DNA of 64,000 nucleotides from Acinetobacter soli. GTDB taxonomy: Bacteria; Pseudomonadota; Gammaproteobacteria; Pseudomonadales; Moraxellaceae. The notes under the pieces were generated by a model. The model saw only the letters and a program-made list of their open reading frames with translations, ran no database searches and was not told where the DNA came from. The translations under genes and the position numbers were made by a program. Position 1 is the stretch's first letter, and each line of letters starts with the position of its first letter. Of the stretch, positions 38,842-48,529 are shown piece by piece. The DNA lies in assembly GCF_000760595.1 (NCBI RefSeq), contig NZ_BBNM01000003.1, positions 186,001 through 250,000 of the forward strand, read 5' to 3'.

Positions 38842-40980
38842 ATGCAACGCACATCTTATTTAATTTCGTCTGTTTTGGGGCTTTCTTTTTTTCCAGGATT
38901 AGTTTGGGCCGACGATAAATCGAGTAACGTTCTCTCCACCATTACTTTGCAAGCTGCTACCGAACAGGAAACCGAAAAGAAAACCTCGGCAACAACTAAA
39001 TTTGCGCATGATATTGTAGATGTGCCGTTTAGTCGTAGTTTCTTATCTGAGGAAATTTTGAAGCAACAAGATGTCCAGCGCATCGATGAAGCGATTCAGC
39101 TGGTGACTGGGGTTTATGCGCAAAACAATTACGGCGGTGGATTTTGGGATAATTATTCCATTCGTGGTTTCACCACCGACCCAAACGTGAGCGCCACTAT
39201 TATTCGAAATGGCTTAAGTGTGAACCGTGGTTTGAGCGCGCCGCGCGATCTGGTCAATATTGCCTCCATCGATATTTTAAAAGGCCCTGCTGCTGCGCTG
39301 TATGGTCGCGGCGAAATGGGAGGATTAATCAATATCACTACCAAAAAACCGCAGTGGCAGCCACAAGGTGAAATTAACCTGAGAGCCAATACAGAAGAAA
39401 AATATCGCGGCAGTTTTGAATATACGGCACCGATTAATGATCAGGTCGCTTATCGGTTGGCCGTTGCACATGAAGATAATCAAAGCTTTCGTGATTATGT
39501 CAACAGTGAACGCTGGTTCTTTTCACCTCAATTAAGCTGGAAAATTTCCGATCAAACCCAGCTCAATTTTGATAGTGAAATCACGCGCCAAAAAGGCATA
39601 TTTGATCGTGGTATTAGTGCTTATAAAGGTCAGATTTTAATGGATCGTAAAACCTTTACAGGTGAACCTTCAGCAGATGAAAATAAGGTCAGCGATCAGT
39701 TTTATCAGTTACATCTCGCGCATAGCTTCAATGATGACTGGACACTCAACAGTGCCATCAGTTACAAGCAAGGTAAGATTGCTGGAAGCTCTAACGAGCC
39801 GCGCAGTTTTGAAGCGGATGCCCAAACATTAAATCGTCAGCGCCGCCAGCGTTATACCTACACCGCCGACCGCTTGGCCCAAACTGAACTACTTGGAAAA
39901 ATTGACAGTTCATGGGCAAAACACGAAGTTTTATTTGGCGCAGAGCTTGGCACACTGGTATTCAATCAAAGTCAGCTTCGTTGCGACAATGGTCGTCCGG
40001 GGCGTGTTAATGGTGGATACAGTAATCCAAAACGCTATTGTGTGAATCAAATTAATGCCTACAACCCTCAATACGGTAACTACCCGAAAGAAATGGGATT
40101 ATTTACCAATACTCACGAAGTGCAAGACTATGCATCATTGAATTTACAAGATCAAATGTTCTTCAATGATCACTGGAGTGTGCTATTGGGCGGTCGTGTT
40201 GATCGCATTAAACAAAGCCTCGATAACTATGTGGGCGGCATTTACTCCTCAAAAACATTTAATGAGGTATCACCGCGTTTTGGCTTAAATTATAAATTTA
40301 ATGATCATTTGTCGTTTTATAGCAACTATGGTCGTTCATTTGCACTGAATACGGGTACTGATGTCAGCGGCAACGTATTTGCACCAGAGAAAGGTGAAGG
40401 CTATGAAGTGGGAACTAAATTTCAACCCAACGATATAAGCCTCTTGAGTGCTGCGCTGTTTCATATGAACAAGCGTAATGCCTTAACCATCGACCCGAAT
40501 GATCCGAGCTATCAATATGCAGCTGGTGAAGCACGTAGCCAAGGTATGGAATTAACGGCGCAAACACAATTGTGGTCAAAGCTCAATGTTCTAGCCAATT
40601 ATACCTATACGGATGCCATTATTACTAAAGACACCAATATTGCCAAAGGTACGCGTTTAAATAGTATTCCAAAACACAATGCCAATCTGAGTCTGGACTA
40701 TTTATTGGTTGATGATGGTCAGCGTAAAGCTGGTATAGGTGGCAATATCGTCTATGTGGGGCAACGAAACGGTACCCAAAATGATCAAGGCAATCTAAAG
40801 TTACCGGCGTATACCATCATGAATTTGAATGCCTACTACGCACCAAATGATCAATTCCGTTATCAGTTCAATTTAAATAACGTATTTGACAAAACATACT
40901 ATGTCGAGAGCTACAGTGAAATGTGGATTCAACCGGGCGATCCAATTAACGCTTCACTTTCTATGCAGTGGAAGTTTTAA
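38842..40980 (+). CDS. TonB-dependent receptor, siderophore type
   Basis: Outer-membrane receptor, 712 residues. The signal peptide is MQRTSYLISSVLGLSFFPGLVWAD. The plug (about 55-200) has DVPFSRSFLSEEIL, YSIRGFTTDPNVSATIIRNGL and SIDILKGPAAALYGRGEMGG. The barrel ends in NASLSMQWKF with a terminal Phe. A Cys pair in QLRCDNG and RYCVNQ probably forms a loop disulphide. A Zur-like site rather than a Fur site lies at its promoter, so the metal may be zinc despite siderophore-type similarity. A GNAT gene and a PepSY gene follow. Ligand unknown. Confidence 0.92.
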   Translation: MQRTSYLISSVLGLSFFPGLVWADDKSSNVLSTITLQAATEQETEKKTSATTKFAHDIVDVPFSRSFLSEEILKQQDVQRIDEAIQLVTGVYAQNNYGGGFWDNYSIRGFTTDPNVSATIIRNGLSVNRGLSAPRDLVNIASIDILKGPAAALYGRGEMGGLINITTKKPQWQPQGEINLRANTEEKYRGSFEYTAPINDQVAYRLAVAHEDNQSFRDYVNSERWFFSPQLSWKISDQTQLNFDSEITRQKGIFDRGISAYKGQILMDRKTFTGEPSADENKVSDQFYQLHLAHSFNDDWTLNSAISYKQGKIAGSSNEPRSFEADAQTLNRQRRQRYTYTADRLAQTELLGKIDSSWAKHEVLFGAELGTLVFNQSQLRCDNGRPGRVNGGYSNPKRYCVNQINAYNPQYGNYPKEMGLFTNTHEVQDYASLNLQDQMFFNDHWSVLLGGRVDRIKQSLDNYVGGIYSSKTFNEVSPRFGLNYKFNDHLSFYSNYGRSFALNTGTDVSGNVFAPEKGEGYEVGTKFQPNDISLLSAALFHMNKRNALTIDPNDPSYQYAAGEARSQGMELTAQTQLWSKLNVLANYTYTDAIITKDTNIAKGTRLNSIPKHNANLSLDYLLVDDGQRKAGIGGNIVYVGQRNGTQNDQGNLKLPAYTIMNLNAYYAPNDQFRYQFNLNNVFDKTYYVESYSEMWIQPGDPINASLSMQWKF

Positions 40981-40997
40981 GCCTTATTGATGACTAG

Positions 40998-41024
40998 AGT
41001 GGCCCAATTGGGTCACTTTTTTTA
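40998..41024 (+). terminator. Intrinsic terminator after the TonB receptor
   Basis: AGTGGCCCAA/TTGGGTCACT near-palindromic stem with one G-T pair, followed by TTTTTTT, 17 bases after the stop. Confidence 0.75.
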
Positions 41025-41149
41025 TGTTTGAATATTTTTATTTCGATTAGGTATTCGGCAATGTTATGGGTAAAATGCAAGAAATTAAGGTCTGTGTTGC
41101 TAAACGGATCTTTAATTCATTTAGAAAAAATCTGAGTTTGAGCTGATTC

Positions 41150-41644
41150 ATGACTTCCTCACTTACCCCACGCTTGCTAGATCAAGACAACCTACAAGCA
41201 GCACAAGCTTTTGCCATTCGAACCCGACAGTTATTGTTTCCTGAGGTTTATCAAACCAGTTTACCACATGATCTCACCCATTTTGATGAAACTTATGTGG
41301 TAAGCCCGATGGGTGCCTGCTTCATCATAAAAGACGGCGAGTCCATCGTGGCAATGGTGGCTTATCGAAGCTATGATGCCCGATTTGATCTTGAGTTACC
41401 CAGCCCATGTGTAGAAGTGGTCAAACTATTTGTTGAACCTCACTATCGTCGACAAGGATTGGCAAGCAGATTATGTCAGGCGCTTTTTGAATATGCCCGC
41501 ACCCAAAATATCAGACATTTTTATCTGCATACCCATCCATTTTTACCAGCAGCCGAATACTTTTGGCAGCAACAGGGCTTTCATTTAATTCGGCGCGAAT
41601 GGATACAGGATTACGACACCCTGCATATGCTCAAATCAATTTAA
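41150..41644 (+). CDS. GNAT family N-acetyltransferase
   Basis: 164-residue acetyl-CoA-dependent acyltransferase. The GNAT core is VVKLFVEPHYRRQGLASRLCQALFEYA, with the acetyl-CoA loop RRQGLA (motif A), then HFYLHTHPFLPAAEYFWQQQGF (motif B). The substrate is not predictable. Its last four bases overlap the end of the convergent PepSY gene. Independent of the TonB receptor by a terminator upstream. Confidence 0.9.
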   Translation: MTSSLTPRLLDQDNLQAAQAFAIRTRQLLFPEVYQTSLPHDLTHFDETYVVSPMGACFIIKDGESIVAMVAYRSYDARFDLELPSPCVEVVKLFVEPHYRRQGLASRLCQALFEYARTQNIRHFYLHTHPFLPAAEYFWQQQGFHLIRREWIQDYDTLHMLKSI

Positions 41645-42990
41645 AGACGTTGCCGGCGCAGCAGAATCAGCACAAGCGCGACCAGAATACTCAGTCCAAA
41701 AATAGGCAAACACAAACCGGTTACTCCCAAAAGGAGTACCAAGCCAATGCGCTGACTCATACTACCCTTTTGCCAAATCGTGAGGCTGTGTTGGGAAAAC
41801 ATAATCGTGCTTTGCTTAAAGTTTGATGTTTTCCACCATGCGCGATAGGCCATCAAAATCGCAGCACATAAACCCACTGCAAAGAGCACCAAGAGCAATT
41901 GATTGGGCCAGCCAAACAACACCCCCATGTGGGCATCTACTCCCCATCGGGTTAATTTGGCCACCAGCGGAAACCGCTCGAAGTCAACATGATCAATTAC
42001 ACGCTGCTGCTGTAAATCAATCGCTACGCTATCGACCTGAGTTGGCCAGCCACGATCAATTTCTTCCACTATCCATGCTTGATTAGGCGCCGCAGGTGGA
42101 CGAATTTGAATTTTATTTGCGCTAATCCCTTCGTTTCGTGCCAATTTTAATGCGAGCTCAAAATCATGCGCACTGATCATACTGTGCATTTGCATGACCA
42201 TACCTTGGTGGTGTTCATGATGTGCCGCATGTGCATCGGTAGCTGTTTGCCCTGACAATGCTGTATTTAAGCTAGGCGTTTGCCAGCCCAAAGCCTGACG
42301 CAAGCTTAAAATATTAGAGCCTGCCCAGTTTGACCACGTCAGACCAGTAATCGAAAAAAATAGCAGCAATGGCAATAAAATTAGTCCAATCCAGCGGTGC
42401 CATTTAAGTAATTGAGCACGTGTACCAGAAACAGCACCTGAAGTATTTTTACGACGAATCATCCAGTGATAAAGGCCCGACAAGGCCAAAAGCCCCATCC
42501 AGCTCGCGGCCAACTCACTATAAATACGTCCCCACTCGCCAAGCAAAAGATCTCGATGCAAACGGTCAAGCTGTGTACGCAATGGTAAAATCCCACTGGT
42601 GCCATACACGCCTAGCTCACCTTTTACGGCTAAAGTATTCGGATCGACAAAGACGGCCAGATTATTGATCTGGCGAGTTTGATCGCTGTACATTACGCGA
42701 GTGGTATTATGAGGTGTCGGCGCAGGACGTACTGCAACGATTTGTGCGGTGGGTGGCAGTTGCGCCTGAGCCACCTGAATTTGCTGGGTGAGCGTGCCGG
42801 CACGGTGGCCGTCGGGTTGGCTATACAGTACATCTCGATAGACATACTGCTCTAGCTGCGGTGTGAGTACGTAAAGCAGCCCTGTTAGGGCAGCAATAAA
42901 TATAAACGGCGCAATAAAAAGCCCGGCGTAACGATGCAATAAAACAAAAAAATCACGCCAAAAACGAGGAGAAGAATGATGGACAGCCAT
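41641..42990 (-). CDS. PepSY-associated TM-helix protein
   Basis: 449-residue inner-membrane protein of the PepSY_TM family. N-terminal RFWRDFFVLLHRYAGLFIAPFIFIAALTGLLYVL, PepSY-like periplasmic domain, LLKWHRWIGLILLPLLLFFSITGLTWSNWAG and three C-terminal helices. Several conserved His could ligate haem; a His-rich stretch (DAHAAHHEHHQG) sits in a periplasmic loop. Members are often iron-regulated, next to TonB receptors, and proposed to reduce ferric siderophores. Here it neighbours a TonB receptor in convergent orientation, which fits a metal-uptake locus. Confidence 0.88.
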   Translation of the reverse strand: MAVHHSSPRFWRDFFVLLHRYAGLFIAPFIFIAALTGLLYVLTPQLEQYVYRDVLYSQPDGHRAGTLTQQIQVAQAQLPPTAQIVAVRPAPTPHNTTRVMYSDQTRQINNLAVFVDPNTLAVKGELGVYGTSGILPLRTQLDRLHRDLLLGEWGRIYSELAASWMGLLALSGLYHWMIRRKNTSGAVSGTRAQLLKWHRWIGLILLPLLLFFSITGLTWSNWAGSNILSLRQALGWQTPSLNTALSGQTATDAHAAHHEHHQGMVMQMHSMISAHDFELALKLARNEGISANKIQIRPPAAPNQAWIVEEIDRGWPTQVDSVAIDLQQQRVIDHVDFERFPLVAKLTRWGVDAHMGVLFGWPNQLLLVLFAVGLCAAILMAYRAWWKTSNFKQSTIMFSQHSLTIWQKGSMSQRIGLVLLLGVTGLCLPIFGLSILVALVLILLRRQRL

Positions 42991-43060
42991 AACGCGACAT
43001 AAAGAAAATTACTTCGTTAGTATAGTTGATTTTATATACAACAGCCTAACTTCAACGATA

Positions 43061-43096
43061 AAAAAACCACAAACCCGGGCTTAATGGTTTTGTGGC
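43061..43096 (-). terminator. Intrinsic terminator of the porin gene
   Basis: Read on the minus strand: CCACAAAACC, loop, GGGTTTGTGG, then TTTTTTT. It lies 27 bases after the porin stop. Confidence 0.8.
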
Positions 43097-43122
43097 TATA
43101 AACTTTAGATCAGATTTTCTAT

Positions 43123-44319
43123 TTAAAAATTGAATCCGAAATTTAAGTTGATCCGGTACAACCATTTGTCACTATTTTGTGAGCTTGCAGAAGTATAGCC
43201 AGTGCTATTGGTCGATCCACCAATAAAATTGGCATTTTTGCCCCATGTATAATCCACCCAAACCAGAAACGGTGATGCAATCAGCATCATGCCCGTGGTG
43301 TTGAGCTGAGAGGCAGACCAGTCACTGCGTTCTTTATCGAAATAACTATAATCGTTGTAAAATTTAATTGCCTTGAGTTTCCATAGATCTTGAACGGGTA
43401 AGGTATAAGCCACATTAAAGCTCGATACAGTCCCTTCAGAGGCAATAAAATAAGATGGTGTCAGGCCGTTCGTTCCCATTAAAGTCACGTCATTACTGAC
43501 GCCATCCGGATTTTTTGCATCGTATTTATAGTGAATCACAGATCCTTGCACATTCCAGCGATTCATATTGGTATTGGCATGTAGCCCTAATGCATAGTAT
43601 TTGCCATCATCATCGGTCACTTTATTATGAAGTTGAGAAACCGCGCCTGAAAGCCCTACTTCTTGCTTGCCTACTGAGGTGTCAAACTTTTTAACGAATC
43701 GCGCATTCACCTGATTACGTTTTTCGTTTTGATAGGCACGCTGATTTGGAAAGGTATTTTTCAAGTCATCATAAGTGCCACTTTCCGGCGAGTAACGCAT
43801 ATTGGTCTTCAGCATTTCCGGGTAATAGCCGAGTTTGATGTCCCAGTCTTTATCGGTATAGTTCCAGTTGAGGCCCGGCGCAATATTATTGCCATAGCCT
43901 AAAAAGAAAGGAATATGATACGTCCAGCCGTTTTGCGGGTACGGATAAATCGCGAAGGGTTTATAGACCAATCCTGCCTCTACGCTATTGTTGCTATTAA
44001 ATTTATAGCCAATATAGGCTTTTTCGATTGATGTAAATTCTTGATCTTGCAGTAGAAAGCTCGAATTTAAATAAAAGTTATCGTAGGTTCCCTTTAAATC
44101 TAGGCGAAATACATCAAAATCTGCTTTACCAAAACCTCGATTTTGACTTTCTTTCCAGCTTTCATAGCGTTGCTGAACACGAATCACGCCGCCCACCTTA
44201 AATGAAGCAGTACCATCATCGCTTTTCCACTCCAATGGAGAATCCGCTGCCCATGTGGCTGTGTGTCCCCCAAGACAACATACTGCTAAACTTAACATGC
44301 GAATCATATTTTTTTTCAT
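43123..44319 (-). CDS. OprO/OprP-like outer-membrane porin
   Basis: Anion-type porin, 398 residues from the ATG at 44319 (AAGGA eight bases upstream). Signal peptide MKKNMIRMLSLAVCCLGGHTATWAA. The mature protein opens with SPLEWKSDDGTASFKVGGVIRVQQRYE and continues as alternating beta strands to the C-terminal NLNFGFNF with terminal Phe. It resembles the phosphate-selective porin O/P family, members of which also pass organic anions. It carries the same TGTTTT-N6-AAAACA motif upstream as the neighbouring catabolic operon, so uptake of that pathway's anionic substrate is likely. Confidence 0.85.
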   Translation of the reverse strand: MKKNMIRMLSLAVCCLGGHTATWAADSPLEWKSDDGTASFKVGGVIRVQQRYESWKESQNRGFGKADFDVFRLDLKGTYDNFYLNSSFLLQDQEFTSIEKAYIGYKFNSNNSVEAGLVYKPFAIYPYPQNGWTYHIPFFLGYGNNIAPGLNWNYTDKDWDIKLGYYPEMLKTNMRYSPESGTYDDLKNTFPNQRAYQNEKRNQVNARFVKKFDTSVGKQEVGLSGAVSQLHNKVTDDDGKYYALGLHANTNMNRWNVQGSVIHYKYDAKNPDGVSNDVTLMGTNGLTPSYFIASEGTVSSFNVAYTLPVQDLWKLKAIKFYNDYSYFDKERSDWSASQLNTTGMMLIASPFLVWVDYTWGKNANFIGGSTNSTGYTSASSQNSDKWLYRINLNFGFNF

Positions 44320-44365
44320 CACCAAAATCCTTATTACTGATGCTGTGTCGAGCACAGGCACATTT

Positions 44366-44383
44366 TGTTTTACATACAAAACA
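44366..44383 (-). promoter_or_regulatory. IclR-box-like motif at the porin promoter
   Basis: TGTTTTACATACAAAACA: arms TGTTTT and AAAACA with six bases between. It lies 47-64 bases upstream of the porin start. Identical arms and spacing occur at 56779 and 58020. Confidence 0.6.
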
Positions 44384-44428
44384 TTGTTTAATTTAATTTT
44401 TAACTAAAAAAAATTTGTGCCTTTTATT

Positions 44429-44462
44429 ATGGGGACGTGTCTTTCCTTAACACCCTCCCCAT
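44429..44462 (-). terminator. Terminator of the long catabolic operon
   Basis: ATGGGGA and TCCCCAT arms (7 bp), continued inwards by GTGT/ACAC past a small internal loop. On the minus strand a run of eight T follows after about 18 bases. A smaller hairpin (TTTGCTGC/GCAGCAAA, 44493-44512) lies just before it. Confidence 0.55.
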
Positions 44463-44545
44463 GACCCATTATCATTTTTTAGTTAAGATCACTTTGCTGC
44501 CTGAGCAGCAAAATGACCAATCAGTTATCAGGTTGTAAAAATGTC

Positions 44546-46186
44546 TTAGTAAAGTTTTTTCTGCGGCGGGCCTGCAAAATTGAGTGGACCAATTGCGTGC
44601 ATATCGAGCTCAATTACGGCTGGTCCTTTAAACTCAATGGCTTGTTTGATTGCAACTTTAAATTCATCGGCACTGGAAACTTTCCAGCTTTTTACCCCCA
44701 TAGATTCACCTAACTTTTGATAGTCTGGTGTATGGAGTTCATTAAAGTACTGCCGCCCACCAAAGTAGTTATTTTGGATGCCTCGCATCACGCCATAACC
44801 GCCATCATTCATGATCATCAGCACTAGATCTGTTTTTTCTTGCGCCATGGTCGCAATTTCACCAATTCCAAGCATTAGGCCACCATCACCGACCAACCCC
44901 ACGACTTTTTTATCTGGGTTGGCAATACTCGAACCTATCGCATGTGCAAGCCCAAGCCCGATCGCACCGGCAAGCGAGTGAATATTGCGGTTAGGTGCTT
45001 GAACCGGAAATAAACGGCTGCCCCACGTGCTGCCCGACATGGTAATGTCACGTACGAAAATGCCATCTTCTGGGAGCGCCTCGCGTAAGTGATCGCAAAT
45101 CAAAGCATACTGGTCGAGCTGTTTGCGGAGTGCTTCAACTGCTGAGGTTTTAGCTGCAGCAATGGCTTGATCATAGTCAGGATCGACTTTTGAAATACTC
45201 GATAATTTACTCAATGCACGGGTCAAAATATCTTTGGCATCTGCACAAATAAACCGATTAACTTTATAGTTACGCTGCTGTGCAACTGGATTGGCATCGA
45301 TTTGAATGAGATTAGCCGGAAATTCAACCGAATAGGTTTTGGTTTCATTACTGCGAAGGCGCGAACCCACTACCACGACTAAATCAGCCGCTTTTAAAAG
45401 TGCTTCTACATGCGCCGAATTATGAAATGCCCCCAAACTGCGTGGATGGGCATCGGGTAAAATGCCACGTCCATGCGTTGATGACACCACGGGAATCCCC
45501 AAATCTGCAATCGCTTTTATTTCGTCTACACAATCGAGTGCACCTCCACCGACCCAAAACACGGCGCGTTTCGCGCTTTGCAACTGGCTCACCAAATAAT
45601 CGACATGGCTTTCATCGACCTGTGGAAGCTGTAGTGGCTGTACAGGTGACAAATCGTGAGGTAAATCGATTTCAGCTGCCTGCACATCAATGGGTAACTC
45701 CACACTTACTGGCCCCATTGGCACTGTGGTTGCCACGCGAATGGCTTCACGGATGATACCAATGGCATGATCTGGGCTGGTGATACGAAATGCCGCTTTG
45801 CTTGAAGCACGTAAAAAAGTTAATTGATCTTTGGTTTCATGAATAAAGCTGGCATCACGATCAAGATATTCTCGTTCAACCTGTCCGGTTAGATGGAGTA
45901 CCGGACTACCTGCATTCATGGCTTCAATTAATGACCCTACGGCATTACCAGCACCTGCGCCTGTACTGGTTAGTGCAACGCCTAAGCCTTTAAAACGAGC
46001 ATGTGCATCGGCCATGGTCACTGCACCTGCCTCACCACGTGCCGCAACAAAGCGGATTTTTTCACGGCGCCCTACCGCATCGGCAATTGGTAAGTTATGA
46101 ATAGAAATCACGCCATAGATACTATTCACCGCATGTGCTTCAAGTAAACGGGCAATTGCCTCTCCAACATTGACACGTTCTGTCAT
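44546..46186 (-). CDS. ThDP-dependent 2-oxoacid decarboxylase / acetolactate-synthase-like enzyme
   Basis: 546 residues from the ATG at 46186 (AGAGGA eight bases upstream). Three ThDP domains: N-terminal Pyr domain with catalytic Glu52 in AARGEAGAV; central domain about 190-330 (VFWVGGGALDCVDE); C-terminal PP domain with the GDGG...N cofactor motif, GDGGLMLGIGEIATMAQEKTDLVLMIMNDGGYG. It resembles the acetolactate synthase / benzoylformate decarboxylase group. In this operon the likely role is decarboxylation of a 2-oxoacid made by ring cleavage, giving an aldehyde for the adjacent aldehyde dehydrogenase. Last gene of the operon. Confidence 0.88.
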   Translation of the reverse strand: MTERVNVGEAIARLLEAHAVNSIYGVISIHNLPIADAVGRREKIRFVAARGEAGAVTMADAHARFKGLGVALTSTGAGAGNAVGSLIEAMNAGSPVLHLTGQVEREYLDRDASFIHETKDQLTFLRASSKAAFRITSPDHAIGIIREAIRVATTVPMGPVSVELPIDVQAAEIDLPHDLSPVQPLQLPQVDESHVDYLVSQLQSAKRAVFWVGGGALDCVDEIKAIADLGIPVVSSTHGRGILPDAHPRSLGAFHNSAHVEALLKAADLVVVVGSRLRSNETKTYSVEFPANLIQIDANPVAQQRNYKVNRFICADAKDILTRALSKLSSISKVDPDYDQAIAAAKTSAVEALRKQLDQYALICDHLREALPEDGIFVRDITMSGSTWGSRLFPVQAPNRNIHSLAGAIGLGLAHAIGSSIANPDKKVVGLVGDGGLMLGIGEIATMAQEKTDLVLMIMNDGGYGVMRGIQNNYFGGRQYFNELHTPDYQKLGESMGVKSWKVSSADEFKVAIKQAIEFKGPAVIELDMHAIGPLNFAGPPQKKLY

Positions 46187-46248
46187 GAACATCTTCCTCT
46201 GAATTTTGTATAAAATTTTGTTAAATAAATATATTGGCTAAAATTGGC

Positions 46249-47715
46249 TTAATCTGCCCACGGGTTTGGCTGTTCATTTAGGCCCATATAAATACTTTTT
46301 TGCTGCATATAAGACAAAATGCCTTGGCGTCCTTTTTCACGACCGATTCCGCTGTCTTTAAAACCACCAAACGGCGCTGAAATAGAAAACTTTTTGTAGG
46401 TGTTGATCCAAACCGTTCCTACTTCAAGTGCGCGAGCCATACGCCATGCTTTACGGTAGTTTTCCGTCCAGATGCCTGCGGCCAATCCAAAGCAGCTGTC
46501 GTTGGCTTGTTCAAGCAAATCCGCTTCATTGTCGTATTTCATTACTACCAGCACTGGCCCGAAAATTTCTTCTTGACAGACCTGTGCATGATTTTTTAGG
46601 CCAGTGATAATAGTCGGCAAATAGAAGCTGCCCTTTGCAAAATCGCCTTCGGTAAGTGCATGACCACCCGTGACAATCTCGCCGCCTTCTTGAATGGCAA
46701 GTTGTACATAACGATCTACCGATGCCAGATGCGCTGCGTTAATGAGTGATCCCATATGTACATTGTTCTGCTCAGGATGACCTACGCGAAGGCCTTTGGT
46801 GATTTCGACCAGACGCTTTAAAAATTGATCGTAAATGCTGCTATGAATAAATAAACGTGAACCCGCAATACAGGCTTGACCCGCAGAGCTGAAAATACCG
46901 TAAGCAATACCTTTGGCTGCAAGTTCGATGTCGGCATCTGGCAAGACAATCGTAGGTGATTTGCCACCTAATTCAAGCGATGTGGTGATCAGTTTATCGG
47001 CTGCAATATGCGCTAAATGACGACCTGTGCTGGTTCCCCCAGTAAATGAGATTTTACGCACCAGTGGATGTTTCACGATCGCGTCGCCAACCACAGATCC
47101 TTTGCCGACCAAGACACTCAGCAAGCCTTTGGGCAAACCCGCCTCTTCAAATATTTTGGCGAGCTCCAATGCAATTAATGAGGTGGCTTCAGCGGGTTTT
47201 AAAATCACTGCATTACCGCCTGCCAAAGCAGGTGCAAGTTTTTGTACTTCACTCGCGATCGGAGAATTCCAAGGCGTAATTGCAGCCACCACACCAACAG
47301 GCTCATGCACACTAAAAGTCATAAAGTCTGCGGCACGCTGCGTGGTCATGTCATCATTCATGGTTTCGCAGGCAGCCGCAACATAGCGGGCTGTAGCAGC
47401 GGCGCTCATGACCAGCGCTTTGGTTTCGGCTAAAGGTTTACCGTTATCGCGAGTTTGCAGCTTCGATAACTCTTCGGCACGTGCCTCAATCAGCTCGGCA
47501 ACCTTGTACAGCACTTTGGCACGCTCATGCGGCATTCGCTCACGCCACTCAGGTGACCGCCATGCCTGATCGGCTTTAACAATCGCTTCTTCAATATCTT
47601 CAGGACTTGCCGTCGAGATTTCTGCATTTACCGAATTGTCTGCCGGAAAGATGCTTTGAATCACTTTACCTCGGCCCAAACGCCATTCACCTGCAATATA
47701 AAGTTCCTTGACCAT
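46249..47715 (-). CDS. NAD(P)-dependent aldehyde dehydrogenase
   Basis: Oxidises an aldehyde to its carboxylic acid. It has 488 residues with the full ALDH fold: ITPWNSPIASEVQKLAPALAGGNAVILKPAE (cofactor), FTGGTSTGRHL, catalytic-Glu SLELGGKSP, catalytic-Cys SAGQACIAGSRLF and PFGGFKDSGIGREKG near the end. A strong AAGGAG precedes the ATG. Located between the aspartate-dehydrogenase-like and ThDP genes. Probably oxidises the aldehyde released by the ThDP enzyme. Confidence 0.93.
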   Translation of the reverse strand: MVKELYIAGEWRLGRGKVIQSIFPADNSVNAEISTASPEDIEEAIVKADQAWRSPEWRERMPHERAKVLYKVAELIEARAEELSKLQTRDNGKPLAETKALVMSAAATARYVAAACETMNDDMTTQRAADFMTFSVHEPVGVVAAITPWNSPIASEVQKLAPALAGGNAVILKPAEATSLIALELAKIFEEAGLPKGLLSVLVGKGSVVGDAIVKHPLVRKISFTGGTSTGRHLAHIAADKLITTSLELGGKSPTIVLPDADIELAAKGIAYGIFSSAGQACIAGSRLFIHSSIYDQFLKRLVEITKGLRVGHPEQNNVHMGSLINAAHLASVDRYVQLAIQEGGEIVTGGHALTEGDFAKGSFYLPTIITGLKNHAQVCQEEIFGPVLVVMKYDNEADLLEQANDSCFGLAAGIWTENYRKAWRMARALEVGTVWINTYKKFSISAPFGGFKDSGIGREKGRQGILSYMQQKSIYMGLNEQPNPWAD

Positions 47716-47727
47716 TTTGAGCTCCTT

Positions 47728-48519
47728 TTAAATCTGAATAGCTTCAACACTGTTACGGCATGCACGAATGACACTCAAAGCAGCCAGTGTTGAGGTTTTT
47801 GGATTTGATGCCAGCGGCACTCCAATCATTTCAACGGTCATTTGCCCGAATCGGCCCTGTGCCACGATGGTGTGTTTGTTTTGTTGAATTGCCGGATCGA
47901 CCATGAGTTCGACTTGGGTCTGGTCCATTCCTACACCTGCCAGTGCAATGGTTGCGGCCACATTCGCATTGGCCGGAAATTTGAGTGCTGCCTCACGTGC
48001 GCTTCCGCGATAAAACACTGTGGGTGCCTGAACCTGATCGAGATCAATCAGTTGTTCTGCATAACTCCCTCGCCAGCTATTCGGGCTTTTGCAGCCTTTA
48101 TAGGTGACCTGTTCAAGCCCACCTTCTTTGGCCGCGGCTATGCCATCGATACCTGCAATTGCACCTGCAAGCAAATGCAGATGCGCACCATTTTTTTCGG
48201 CTGTTTGCTGCAAATCAGTAAAAAATACGCTGTCGGCCAAGGTCCCCACAGAAATGAGTCCAATGGTCCAACCATGCTGCAAGACTTTCTTGGCATGTTC
48301 TTTTACCGCTGCCTGACCAGCCACTTCAATCACATAATCTGGCGTGCCTTCACACTGATCGATATCGGAAATCACCTGAATATCGGCACTGACTTTTTGT
48401 TTAACACTGTCAATACTTCCCTCAGGAACCACAATCCATTTCAGCGCTAAATCATGGGGCAAGTGCGCATAAACCTCAGAAGCCATTGCACCAAATCCAA
48501 TCATCATTAATTGCTTCAT
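47728..48519 (-). CDS. Aspartate dehydrogenase (NadX-like)
   Basis: 263 residues from the ATG at 48519 (AAGG eight bases upstream). N-terminal Rossmann fold starts MKQLMMIGFGAMASEVY. The family catalytic region is AGAIAGIDGIAAAKEGGLEQVTYKG, followed by FPANANVAATIALAGVGMDQTQVELMVDP. NadX enzymes convert L-aspartate to iminoaspartate/oxaloacetate with NAD(P). No nadA or nadC lies nearby, so the context is catabolic, not NAD synthesis. It may act on an amino or imino acid from a nitrogen-containing ring; that is inference. Confidence 0.88.
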   Translation of the reverse strand: MKQLMMIGFGAMASEVYAHLPHDLALKWIVVPEGSIDSVKQKVSADIQVISDIDQCEGTPDYVIEVAGQAAVKEHAKKVLQHGWTIGLISVGTLADSVFFTDLQQTAEKNGAHLHLLAGAIAGIDGIAAAKEGGLEQVTYKGCKSPNSWRGSYAEQLIDLDQVQAPTVFYRGSAREAALKFPANANVAATIALAGVGMDQTQVELMVDPAIQQNKHTIVAQGRFGQMTVEMIGVPLASNPKTSTLAALSVIRACRNSVEAIQI

Positions 48520-48529
48520 TGCATTCACC

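Noticed and set aside
46193..46248. TTTTGTATAAAATTTTG before the ThDP gene as a fourth IclR-type motif
   Set aside because: Arms do not match TGTTTT/AAAACA with the six-base spacing; likely chance in AT-rich DNA.
47842..48450. A 202-codon open frame on the plus strand opposite the aspartate-dehydrogenase-like gene
   Set aside because: Entirely antisense to a clear NadX-family gene in a tight operon; Cys/His-rich translation with no domain and no ribosome site.
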